Positions 45,050-53,204 of a DNA stretch of 53,204 nucleotides are shown one piece after another. The notes under the pieces are model-generated. The model saw only the letters and a program-made list of their open reading frames with translations. It was not told the DNA's origin and ran no database searches. The translations under genes and the position numbers were made by a program. Positions within the stretch are counted from its first letter, which is position 1. Each line of letters begins with the position of its first letter. The stretch is from an uncultured Bacteroides sp. (lineage in GTDB: Bacteria; Bacteroidota; Bacteroidia; Bacteroidales; Bacteroidaceae), in the NCBI GenBank assembly GCA_959606905.1, contig CAUHML010000017.1:1-53204 (forward strand). The letters run 5' to 3'.

Positions 45050-48000
45050 ATGCTTATGACGGATACATGTCTTAATATAATAACACAGTTAACGGTTGAA
45101 TTACATAAAGATGATATCTCAAAAGAAAAGTTGGGGACTGGCGTTCTTTATACCAATAGGAAATTGTCTGGGGTGGTATATGTTTTGACGGCTAAACATT
45201 GCCTTTCGAAGTTAGGGGAAAAAGGTAGGGTATCGTTAAGAATTTATAACCCCGATACCAGTACATACGAATACGTTACCCCTGTTAAGCAAAGCATTTT
45301 GCTCCATCCCGTAGATGATGCTGGTATAATTATTATTAATAAACGAGAGCTTGCATCGGTTGTCTCTGACCTTCCATCGGTGTACGTAGTTGATAAGAAT
45401 TTTGGAACTGACGAAGCCGTGAGTAAAGGGTTCCCTGTGGCAACTCTTAATCAGACTAACGAAAATGGAGAGTCGTCCTTGGCAATGATCAGAATGACTT
45501 ACCTTCATGAAGATATAACAGAGAATGTATTCCAGCTTTCTACAAATGACGATTATAGTGAAGATACAATTGTCGGAATGTCAGGTTCCGGTATTTTTAT
45601 AGAAGCTTGTGAGGAGTTGTATATTAATGGGATCTTCATTAGGTACACTGACGAAGAGCGTGGAAAGGTAATAAGTGCTCAGAGGTTGATTTCCTTCAAT
45701 AAACTGCTGGAAGAAGAGTATAAAAAGAAAATGTCATTGTCATTCCTCGGGCATCACGGTTTAGGACATAAGACATTAAAAAACAATGTTGAAGATTCCG
45801 TAGCAAACTTGGGTCCCAGATATTGTCAGAAAGTCAATGTGAGGACAGGAACTGCCAAGTATTTTAACTGCGTGGCAAAAACGCCTGCATATTTTGAACG
45901 GTTGTACAGGAATATAGATTCCTGGTTAACAGAGAAAAGCTATAGAACAAGAAAAGATTCCAATAGAATAGGTCAGTTGGAATCTCATCTAAAAGCGATT
46001 CGAGACGATTTTACTGTAGCATTGTCAAATTTGGATCAGCGTGTAGATGCTATCATTGATTTATCTAGTTTGATGAAGCGTGTTGAATCTCTCCAAAATG
46101 AATTAGAGGAAGTTAGACATAGATTTTATTCTGATTATTCCTCGACAAAAAAAGATGATAATGTAAGGAAAGAGCTCGAGGCTGATGAAGCCAGATTATT
46201 AGAAATATCTCAAGATTTGTATTCATTCACTGAAAACTTTGAAGATTTAAAGATTAATCTAGCAAACAATCCCTATTTGATAATTAAGGGTGAAGCTGGT
46301 TGTGGAAAGTCGCATTTGTTAGGTGATGTTGCCAGTAAGAGAATCGATGATGGTCTGCCCACTTTGTTGTTCTTAGGAACAGACTTTGCTGAGGAGACTT
46401 ATGAAACAACCATTACTTCAAAAGTAGGCTTTGTGGGTACTTTCCGGGAATTCCTATCCAGTTTCAATCAGATAGGAACCCAAGTAGGTTCGAGGGCACT
46501 TCTGATGATTGATGCGCTGAATGAAGGACCTCAGGCCGTATTATGGAAAGACAGACTTTCTGGACTTATCAAGTCTCTTAAAGACTATCCTGCGATAGGT
46601 TTAGTGGTGTCAGTGCGTGATACATACTTTGATGATGTTATTCCCGATGGGGTGGAAACTGATTCGGGAGCTACAGTTATTGAGCATAAAGGATTTAAAG
46701 GTCTGGAATATGAGGCGGTAAGACAGTTCTGTTTGGCGTATGAGTTGAACTTACCCAATGTTCCCATCCTGACACCTGAGTTTTGTAACCCTTTATTCTT
46801 GAAGATAATTTGCGATACACTTGAAGCCTCTGGAGAGAAAGATTTTCCTAAAGGATTCAATGGCGTTTCATCACTATTTAATCAGTACTTCAAGAATTTG
46901 GATAAGAAGTTTGCTGAAAAGAAACCCGAATATAAATATAGGGATGTTGTCAGTGCAGCGGTTAAGCTGCTGGCATTTCCTATATTTGAGGCTAAATATA
47001 ATCTTCTGAAGATAAAAGATGCAGATTCATTATTGCAACAACAATTTCCTTCTTGTCACAATTTGCTTGCAGATCTAATAGACAACAATTTGCTGCTTAA
47101 AACGAAGTATTCTTTTGATGAAGAAAATATCGACAGTGTTGTTTTCTCTTATCAGAGAATCAGTGATTTTATAATTGCACGTGAAATTGTCAATAAGTTT
47201 CAAGACTGGGAATCGTTTGCAGAAAACATAAATACAGACAAAACTTTACATTCCATTTTTGTAGACAAGCATTGGTCGTTCAAAGGAATTCTTGAAGCCA
47301 TGGCTATCTTAATCCCCGAGAGATTTGCTCATGAGATGACAGATGTCATTCGTTTCATTCCAGAAGATGAGTATGAAAGAGTATATTATACATGTCTTAA
47401 CACAATTTCTGAGGCCCAGATAAATAGTTTGTGTTGGCGCGCGATAGAATCCATTGACAAGGAAACTATAATTCAATTTCTAGGCTCCAAATATTGTCAT
47501 ATTAATCCTGATGATTGGTATAATAAACTGGTAGAGCTTTCAACAATCCCTAATCACTCTTTTAATGCTGATTATTTTCATGCATTAATGATGGGACTTA
47601 CCATGCCAAAACGTGATAGCATATTCCAATTCTTTTTCAATGATTGCGCAGAATATGATAATGACAGATGTGCCAATCCTCTGCGGAGATTGATAGACTG
47701 GGCATGGTCTGAAGATGTATCTGTAAAAGCAGATTCCGAATCGACCAGATTAGCAGCCATTATACTTTGTTGGCTGCTGTCATCAACATATATCAAACAC
47801 AGAGATGAGGCAACAAAGGCTCTTGTCAACCTTCTTTCTGAGCAGGTAGAAGTATTGATTGAAACACTACGCCAATTTGAGAATGTGGATGATATGTATA
47901 TCTATGAACGGTTGTATGCTGTGGCTTACGGGGTCGCATTGCGGACTTCATCACGCGATGGGCTGATGAAACTTGCAAGATATGTATATGAGACCATCTT

Positions 48001-49750
48001 CAAACGCAATAACCCACCAAAAAATATTTTACTGCGAGATTATGCAAGAAATATTGTTGAATACGCTAAATATAAGGGGGTTATAACTGCTGTTGATATG
48101 AAAAAGGTTCGCCCGCCATATACGAGCACACTCCCTACATGGCCTGCCGATGATGAAGTTAACTACCTTCATATTGATTATGATGCACCAAACTTCAAGG
48201 AAAGAAAAGGTTCGGAGCAAAACCAGATTTGGGAATCGGTGAAAGGAGGGTTGGCGGATTTCTGGAATAAACTGACTAAGCCAACAATCGACCACTTTTA
48301 TCCAGTACCAATTTCTGAAGAAAAAGAATTTGATAAAGCATTACGTCTGTTTAAGGGAAATATGAAGAAACTGGCCATAAATATATGTGAAAGGAAAGCT
48401 GTTTTAATCTTAAATAGGCAAAAAGGGCCAAGGAATGCTAGCATAAACGATACTATATTCGAATTTGTTTGTAATGAGGCTGAAAAGTTAATGTCGGAAG
48501 AGCAGAAAAAGGCTTTATACGATATCATGATTCCTTTTAAAGTAAGGGAATTACCTTTGATGCAACATCATTATGGCAGATTCCCAACTGAAGGGATTAG
48601 AAATTGGGTTGTTAAGAGAGCCTATGAATTAGGATTTGATGTGAATTTGCATGGTGCTTACGATCGTTTTGCAAAGAAATGGACGTTCCGTAATTCGGAT
48701 AAAAGAATAGACCGCATAGGAAAGAAATATCAGTGGATAGCCTTCTATGAGATTATGGGAATTTTGGCAGACAATTACAAATATGAGGATGATTATGCAA
48801 ACGAGGGCTCTGGGGGATACGAGTTGTTTCATGGAACGTGGCAATCTTTTCTGAGGAATATCAATCCTTCAATGATTGCAAGAGTAAAAAGCGTTGAAAG
48901 TGAGGAGGCGGATGATAGCAGGGTGGCAGAAGAACACGAATGGTATAATGAAGAACAGTTTGATAACTGGAAGTACTCTGGTACAAATGAATCATGGGCA
49001 TCCATGATTAAAGATTTGCCAGATCCAGTTTCTTTAATCCAAAAGTTGGACGATGACGGCATAGAATGGTTGACCCTGAATAACTCCAGGAGTTGGGATG
49101 AACCCAAAGACATTGGTAAGGAAAAATATGAGTATAAACTCTTAAAGCATGATGTATATTTGGCTACAGATGCCATCCTCGTAAAGCAACAAGACAAAGA
49201 GAAGGCAATACAGTCTTTAGATGGTAGGGTTTTATGGGATGGTGTGGAATTACCGACCGACGACTGGCAATATCTGGTGAACAGGGAAAAATACTGGTCA
49301 CCAGCATATAAAGACGTTTATAGGGACCGACAAGGTTGGGCAAATTCAATAGATGGGCTAGATGTACCCTATTATTATTCTTGTGAGCAGGCCTGCGGGC
49401 ATATTGAAGATGATCAGTCTGGCACTATCAACAAATATAGCATTCCGTGTAGGTTATTATTCGAGGGTATGGGCATGGAGTATGATTCACATGACGGTCA
49501 ATATCTGGATAAAGATGGCAACCTTGTGGCGTTAACATACGGGTACAACCAGATTTTGGTTAAAAAAGAGCCTCTTTTACGGTTCCTGAAGCAAAGTGAG
49601 CTGGCCATTTTGTGGATTGTGCGGGGGGAAAAGCGGGTATATATAAGTGGAGGAAAGGGATGTCAGTGCATATATGCCCCATGTGGAGTATATTATTTGG
49701 ATAATAACAATGTTCCGGAAGGTGTTCTCAGAACATATAAGAGAGTGTGA
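45050..49750 (+). CDS. Trypsin-like protease fused to a STAND NTPase (Avs1-type antiviral protein)
   Basis: 1566 residues. Residues 1-225 are a trypsin-like serine protease domain: His50 in VLTAKHCL, Asp89 or Asp90 in HPVDDAGIIII, and Ser178 in GMSGSGIF form the triad. A coiled coil lies at about 305-400. A STAND P-loop NTPase follows, with Walker A GEAGCGKS at 414-421 and Walker B ALLMIDALNEG near 483-493. The remaining 1000 residues are helical repeats with a beta-rich C-terminal end (from about 1350). STAND proteins recognise a trigger with the C-terminal part, oligomerise and activate the N-terminal effector; protease-STAND plus MBL hydrolase is the layout of type 1 AVAST. Cytosolic, with no signal peptide. 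The next gene starts one base after its stop. ATG 45056 is an alternative start. Confidence 0.88.
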   Translation: MLMTDTCLNIITQLTVELHKDDISKEKLGTGVLYTNRKLSGVVYVLTAKHCLSKLGEKGRVSLRIYNPDTSTYEYVTPVKQSILLHPVDDAGIIIINKRELASVVSDLPSVYVVDKNFGTDEAVSKGFPVATLNQTNENGESSLAMIRMTYLHEDITENVFQLSTNDDYSEDTIVGMSGSGIFIEACEELYINGIFIRYTDEERGKVISAQRLISFNKLLEEEYKKKMSLSFLGHHGLGHKTLKNNVEDSVANLGPRYCQKVNVRTGTAKYFNCVAKTPAYFERLYRNIDSWLTEKSYRTRKDSNRIGQLESHLKAIRDDFTVALSNLDQRVDAIIDLSSLMKRVESLQNELEEVRHRFYSDYSSTKKDDNVRKELEADEARLLEISQDLYSFTENFEDLKINLANNPYLIIKGEAGCGKSHLLGDVASKRIDDGLPTLLFLGTDFAEETYETTITSKVGFVGTFREFLSSFNQIGTQVGSRALLMIDALNEGPQAVLWKDRLSGLIKSLKDYPAIGLVVSVRDTYFDDVIPDGVETDSGATVIEHKGFKGLEYEAVRQFCLAYELNLPNVPILTPEFCNPLFLKIICDTLEASGEKDFPKGFNGVSSLFNQYFKNLDKKFAEKKPEYKYRDVVSAAVKLLAFPIFEAKYNLLKIKDADSLLQQQFPSCHNLLADLIDNNLLLKTKYSFDEENIDSVVFSYQRISDFIIAREIVNKFQDWESFAENINTDKTLHSIFVDKHWSFKGILEAMAILIPERFAHEMTDVIRFIPEDEYERVYYTCLNTISEAQINSLCWRAIESIDKETIIQFLGSKYCHINPDDWYNKLVELSTIPNHSFNADYFHALMMGLTMPKRDSIFQFFFNDCAEYDNDRCANPLRRLIDWAWSEDVSVKADSESTRLAAIILCWLLSSTYIKHRDEATKALVNLLSEQVEVLIETLRQFENVDDMYIYERLYAVAYGVALRTSSRDGLMKLARYVYETIFKRNNPPKNILLRDYARNIVEYAKYKGVITAVDMKKVRPPYTSTLPTWPADDEVNYLHIDYDAPNFKERKGSEQNQIWESVKGGLADFWNKLTKPTIDHFYPVPISEEKEFDKALRLFKGNMKKLAINICERKAVLILNRQKGPRNASINDTIFEFVCNEAEKLMSEEQKKALYDIMIPFKVRELPLMQHHYGRFPTEGIRNWVVKRAYELGFDVNLHGAYDRFAKKWTFRNSDKRIDRIGKKYQWIAFYEIMGILADNYKYEDDYANEGSGGYELFHGTWQSFLRNINPSMIARVKSVESEEADDSRVAEEHEWYNEEQFDNWKYSGTNESWASMIKDLPDPVSLIQKLDDDGIEWLTLNNSRSWDEPKDIGKEKYEYKLLKHDVYLATDAILVKQQDKEKAIQSLDGRVLWDGVELPTDDWQYLVNREKYWSPAYKDVYRDRQGWANSIDGLDVPYYYSCEQACGHIEDDQSGTINKYSIPCRLLFEGMGMEYDSHDGQYLDKDGNLVALTYGYNQILVKKEPLLRFLKQSELAILWIVRGEKRVYISGGKGCQCIYAPCGVYYLDNNNVPEGVLRTYKRV

Positions 49751-49751
49751 T

Positions 49752-50810
49752 ATGAGACTATTCTGTTACAAGGCAAAGTGTGGAGATGCGTTTCATCTAC
49801 AGTATGAGGGTGAAAGCGGTAGGTGTCGTAACATATTTCTTGACATGGGGTACTCTAAGACTTATACCCAAGTGTTGAAAGGTGTTATTTCAAATCTTAT
49901 TAGGAGTTCAGAGCAGATAGATGCTTTGTTCTTGTCCCATATTCATGATGACCACATTGGCGGAGCTAGTAGATTCATAAAAGATATTCAAAAAGATTGT
50001 GCTTTGGGGAATGTTGTTAGTCAGTGGATATATAATCCGCCAAGAAGGTATGATGTTGAACAAGTCTCTGATAATAAGAATGGAGTGCTATGTGGCATAG
50101 TCTCAGGGGATAAGGTCTATGAATACATCCAGTCACATAGCCCATTAGATTGGGGGGATGTTATAGAAGGGATGTCTTTCAGTATTGACGGAATGACGGT
50201 AACAGTCCTTTCTCCTGATGAGGGCAAACTGAACCTGCTTAGGGAAAAATATTCAAACAATCGTCCACTGTGTAAGTCTGAAACAAATGAGGTTAGTGTT
50301 GAAGCGGGTAATGTTGTTGATGATTATGCAACATTACTTAATGATTTTAATATAGAATGTTTTCAAGAAGATACGAGTGTTGAGAACGCCAGTAGTATAG
50401 CCGCATTGTTTGAGTATGTGGGGAAAAGAGTTTTATGGCTTTCAGACTCAGTACCATCAGTTATAATGCACTCATTGTTTAAACTAGGATATAGTGAAGC
50501 GAACAAACTGCATTGCGATGCTGTTTTGCTTTCGCATCATGGAAGTGTAGCAAATAATAGCTTAGCTCTATTTAAGATGATACAATGTGGAAAGTATATT
50601 ATTAGCGCTGATGGAATAAATCGCCATTGTCTACCAAACAAAGGAACTATAGCAAGAATTATTTCTGCTTCTTCGAAACTGCCTGTAACGCTGTATTTTA
50701 ATTATGATGATGGCCGGTTGGTGAGAATGTTTAAACCAGATACTCAAGAGTATGTGAAATCAATTATTGACATTCATTATTTGCATGATATGGAGGCAAT
50801 CGATTTTTGA
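49752..50810 (+). CDS. ComEC/Rec2-like metallo-beta-lactamase-fold hydrolase of the Avs1-type operon
   Basis: 352 residues from the ATG at 49752; the frame is open from 49647 inside the preceding gene, but this start fits the fold (MRLFCYKAKCGDAFHLQY is beta-1/2). The metal motif HxHxDH is H63-I-H65-D-D67-H68 (LSHIHDDHIGG), with a later Asp in VLWLSDSVPS and His in VLLSHHGSVANNS, as in the ComEC-type MBL subgroup. No signal peptide or membrane segment, so it is soluble and cytosolic. It is separated by one base from the protease-STAND gene (TGATATG), implying translational coupling. MBL hydrolases accompany the protease-STAND protein in type 1 AVAST; their biochemical role there is, as far as I know, not settled. 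Confidence 0.87.
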   Translation: MRLFCYKAKCGDAFHLQYEGESGRCRNIFLDMGYSKTYTQVLKGVISNLIRSSEQIDALFLSHIHDDHIGGASRFIKDIQKDCALGNVVSQWIYNPPRRYDVEQVSDNKNGVLCGIVSGDKVYEYIQSHSPLDWGDVIEGMSFSIDGMTVTVLSPDEGKLNLLREKYSNNRPLCKSETNEVSVEAGNVVDDYATLLNDFNIECFQEDTSVENASSIAALFEYVGKRVLWLSDSVPSVIMHSLFKLGYSEANKLHCDAVLLSHHGSVANNSLALFKMIQCGKYIISADGINRHCLPNKGTIARIISASSKLPVTLYFNYDDGRLVRMFKPDTQEYVKSIIDIHYLHDMEAIDF

Positions 50811-51262
50811 AGGCTATTTGACAGCCCACATTAAACTTACTTATAGAAAACGATATGTTATTGCATTTCCATTTTGCTGTATTACTTCAGATGTCAAGAA
50901 TTATAGGGGGCTGGCTTATTAATATCCTTTGAAAAAGGGATGATAAAAAGAATATATATGAACCATCTCCGATGAAATTTTTCCATCCCTTGAGGAAAAA
51001 GTATTACTTCGGGGATAGATGGGGGGATAAATTGGGCGAAAAACGTCAAATCTGCAAGTAAAAAACAAAATCTGCAAATTCTTATAGTTTGAAATAAAGC
51101 GAATTATGAACCATATTTGCAAATAGTATGCTTTTACTATTATGTATGTAAAATGGTGTGATTCCTAATTAAAATATGCCAGATTTTTTCCTATGATCCC
51201 TTTTTTATATTTTTTTGCACCAACAGACAAGTAGGTAAGGAATATGTGCCGGACGGCACTAT
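50811..51262. other. Intergenic region at the right edge of the island
   Basis: No gene supported; a 67-residue minus-strand frame (50919-51122) is not convincing. The region holds GCGAAAAACGT at 51036-51046, AAATCTGCAA at 51048-51057 and CAAAATCTGCAAA at 51066-51078 (the last two 20 bp apart), which match the left edge of the island. Confidence 0.45.
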
Positions 51263-51883
51263 CTAACATTTCAATAAGGAGTAAACGGCGCGTAAATGTT
51301 TGGCAAGACGTTCCGTATCCAGTCCACCGAGAAAAGACATTTCAAAGGACAGCCCCATGTAAACTTGTCGGAACATAACTACTGCATCTTCTACATCCAC
51401 ATCTTTTCTCAATTCTCCGGTATTTATCGCGCGCTGTATGGCGGTACGCCAATAAGCATAATCACCGACTATAAGATTATGGAGCTTTTCTTTGGCGTTA
51501 GGGTCATATTGGAGAAGTTGAAACAGAAAATGAAAATATTGGGCATGATATGAAAACTTTCCTTGTACCACCTTATCACTACCTGGGCCTATCAGATTAC
51601 TCAGCATATCCATTGTTCGTTGTACGCCTTTCACGTATTCATCTATAAATTCGGCAAACGTACCGTTCGTTTCAGTGAATTTGTTTCGTGGGTTTTGCGC
51701 GCTAAAACAAAACTTATCCACTACGGCAATGAATAATTCCTGTTTGTTCTTGTAGTATTTGAATATTCCGGCTTTCGACATTCCGAGCATCTTTCCAAGT
51801 TCTGCAAAACTGGCTTTTTCATAGTTTACGGACATAAACAGCTTGAACGCTGCTATCAGCAATTCATCACGGGTAATTTTCAT
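51263..51883 (-). CDS. TetR/AcrR-family transcriptional regulator
   Basis: 206 residues from the ATG at 51883; a longer frame to 51967 lacks family sequence in its first 28 residues. The N-terminal TetR HTH is clear: KITRDELLIAAFKLFMSVNYEKASFAELGKMLGMSKAGIFKYYKNKQELFIAVVDKF (cited here by its motifs AAFKLF, ELGKMLGMSKAGIFKYYKNK). The helical C-terminal domain ends TERLAKHLRAVYSLL and would bind an inducer. It faces away from rlmF, with no efflux gene in the window, so its targets are unknown; they may lie upstream of its own gene. Confidence 0.88.
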   Translation of the reverse strand: MKITRDELLIAAFKLFMSVNYEKASFAELGKMLGMSKAGIFKYYKNKQELFIAVVDKFCFSAQNPRNKFTETNGTFAEFIDEYVKGVQRTMDMLSNLIGPGSDKVVQGKFSYHAQYFHFLFQLLQYDPNAKEKLHNLIVGDYAYWRTAIQRAINTGELRKDVDVEDAVVMFRQVYMGLSFEMSFLGGLDTERLAKHLRAVYSLLKC

Positions 51884-52178
51884 TTTGTGATAGTCTTTTA
51901 TATTTTTCAATCCCGAAAATAGTATTTTATTCTCATACAAGCTACATAACAAGTCATAGATTAACAAAAATAAATCAGAGAGGTCCCTCTAAGATGCTTT
52001 AATATGGAATAAAAATCCTTTCACTCTTTCACCTCGTATCTGATTATTTATCAGCTTTTATAGCATTGGAAAGACACAGCAGTTGTTGGAAAAGATTGTG
52101 ATTCGGTCAGCCGGCCTATATTAAAATGGTTACTGTAAACAATATAACTTATAGTGCGGGAAAAGATATAGGGAAGAA
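51884..52178. other. Intergenic region between divergent regulator and rlmF
   Basis: About 300 bases without a supported gene. A short minus-strand frame (52051-52242) overlaps the rlmF start and is not credible. I see no strong operator palindrome for the TetR protein here. Confidence 0.4.
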
Positions 52179-52210
52179 TTTGCAGACAGGAAGATTCTCT
52201 GTATCTTTGC
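52179..52210 (+). promoter_or_regulatory. rlmF promoter abutting the start codon
   Basis: TTTG at 52179-52182, a 19-base spacer and TATCTTTG at 52202-52209 (then C) form a near-consensus promoter. The ATG of rlmF is at 52215, only 5 bases after the -7 element, so transcription would begin at or next to the start codon. Confidence 0.7.
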
Positions 52211-52214
52211 CGCC

Positions 52215-53132
52215 ATGTCAGAAAGAAGCGAACTACATACAAGAAATAAACACAACGGGCAATACGACTTTTCTCTATTGACGGAGAATTATCCGCCTTT
52301 AAAGAAGTTTGTACAACTCAATCCCTATGGTACGCAAACAATTAACTTCTTCAATCCGCAAGCGGTGAAGGCGTTGAATAAAGCGTTGTTGATAAGCTAC
52401 TACGGCATTCGATATTGGGATATTCCGAAGAACTATTTGTGTCCGCCTATTCCCGGACGAGCGGATTATATTCATTACATCGCAGATTTGATTGGTTCGG
52501 AAGCTGTAAGCAAAGATGTGAAAGTGGAAAATGGAGAGATACGGAAATCTGCATACAGATGTCTGGATATTGGAGTAGGTGCGAACTGCATTTATCCGAT
52601 TATTGGGCATGTAGAATATGGTTGGATGTTTGTAGGTTCAGATATTGACCCCATATCAATAGAAAATGCACGAAAGATAGTTACTTGTAATCCGGTGCTG
52701 GCTCATAAAATAGAGTTACGGCTTCAGAAAGATAGCAGCAAGATTTTTGAAGGCATCATTGCTCCCGATGAATATTTTGATGTGACAATTTGTAACCCTC
52801 CGTTTCATCGTTCGAAAGAGGAAGCGGAAGAGGGAACGTTGCGCAAATTGAGTAGTTTGAAAGGGGAGATAGTAAAAAAGGCAAAGCTAAACTTTGGAGG
52901 GAATGCGAATGAACTTTGGTGTGAAGGTGGCGAATTGCGTTTCCTGCTGAATATGATTGTCGAAAGCCGGAAATACCGGAAAAATTGCGGGTGGTTCACT
53001 AGTTTGGTTTCCAAAGAGAAGAATCTGGATAAGCTATATGCCAAGTTGAAAGCTGTCGAGGTGTCGGAGTACAAGGTTATACGGATGCATCAGGGGACGA
53101 AAAGTAGTAGGATATTGGTTTGGAAGTTTTAG
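52215..53132 (+). CDS. rlmF: 23S rRNA (adenine(1618)-N6)-methyltransferase
   Basis: 305 residues, like E. coli RlmF (308). It methylates A1618 of 23S rRNA. The N-terminal part has [28 protein letters not shown] and [14 protein letters not shown]; the AdoMet site is [14 protein letters not shown] (motif I) and [14 protein letters not shown] (motif II), and the catalytic motif IV is ICNPPFHRS, the N6-adenine NPPF. The start at 52215 is supported because the LHTRNKH stretch aligns with residues about 8-14 in E. coli RlmF. The remaining 72 bases of the window after its stop hold nothing recognisable. Confidence 0.96.
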   Translation: MSERSELHTRNKHNGQYDFSLLTENYPPLKKFVQLNPYGTQTINFFNPQAVKALNKALLISYYGIRYWDIPKNYLCPPIPGRADYIHYIADLIGSEAVSKDVKVENGEIRKSAYRCLDIGVGANCIYPIIGHVEYGWMFVGSDIDPISIENARKIVTCNPVLAHKIELRLQKDSSKIFEGIIAPDEYFDVTICNPPFHRSKEEAEEGTLRKLSSLKGEIVKKAKLNFGGNANELWCEGGELRFLLNMIVESRKYRKNCGWFTSLVSKEKNLDKLYAKLKAVEVSEYKVIRMHQGTKSSRILVWKF

Positions 53133-53204
53133 GTAATGAAAATTAGTTGAACCTAAAATCCGCAAGCAATCTCAATGGCAATCTCAATTGCAGTAAAGAG
53201 CTTG

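Noticed and set aside
50919..51122. 67-residue minus-strand frame at the right edge of the island
   Set aside because: Low-complexity and aromatic-rich, overlaps the repeat motifs, with no domain or promoter.

Overview
The window reads as chromosome of a gut Bacteroides species. Evidence: a SusC/SusD-type polysaccharide utilisation locus (PUL) with a hybrid two-component regulator, promoters with the Bacteroides -7 element TAnnTTTG instead of an E. coli -10 box, few Shine-Dalgarno sequences, and core genes typical of the order (MutS2, TrpB2, RlmF, ClC-TrkA_C). I cannot name the species from the sequence alone.

Layout. 1-5.1 kb: end of an unknown gene, a Spy/CpxP-like periplasmic protein, a TonB-receptor-like outer membrane protein and a ClC chloride transporter. 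5.2-10.4 kb (minus strand): endonuclease IV, then a four-gene partner-switching module (RsbW-like kinase, Cache-HAMP-PP2C phosphatase, NMT1-like solute-binding protein, RsbW-STAS fusion) read from one promoter near 10.35 kb. 10.5-15.7 kb: TrpB2, the TrkH/TrkA potassium uptake pair, and a secreted endonuclease/exonuclease/phosphatase-family enzyme.

15.8-32.5 kb (minus strand) is a PUL predicted to target beta-1,4-galactan: a large clan GH-A enzyme, SusC, SusD, a SusE-like surface lipoprotein, a GH53 endo-galactanase lipoprotein and a GH2 beta-galactosidase form one operon. Upstream lies its hybrid regulator, which is split by an in-frame amber codon, has Asn in place of the phosphoacceptor His, and has no receiver domain. 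The control region between regulator and operon carries a 21-bp-phased repeat array with a perfect 27-bp inverted repeat.

32.6-39.7 kb: three small secreted proteins (DUF4738 and two PepSY-like), a corA-sdaA operon whose promoter is embedded in a perfect palindrome, mutS2, and tRNA-Ser(TGA).

39.7-51.2 kb, directly after the tRNA, is an AT-rich accessory island: a cytoplasmic leucine-rich-repeat protein with a C-terminal zinc ribbon, a two-part protein with a methyltransferase-like Rossmann segment, relics of a GmrSD-type (DUF262/DUF1524) restriction protein and of an AbiEii toxin, and an apparently intact two-gene operon coding for a trypsin-like protease-STAND NTPase (1566 aa) and a ComEC-like metallo-beta-lactamase-fold hydrolase. 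This pair resembles type 1 AVAST (Avs1) anti-phage defence and is the most interesting system here. Short repeated sequences occur at both edges of the island. The window ends with a TetR-type regulator and rlmF, whose promoter abuts its start codon.
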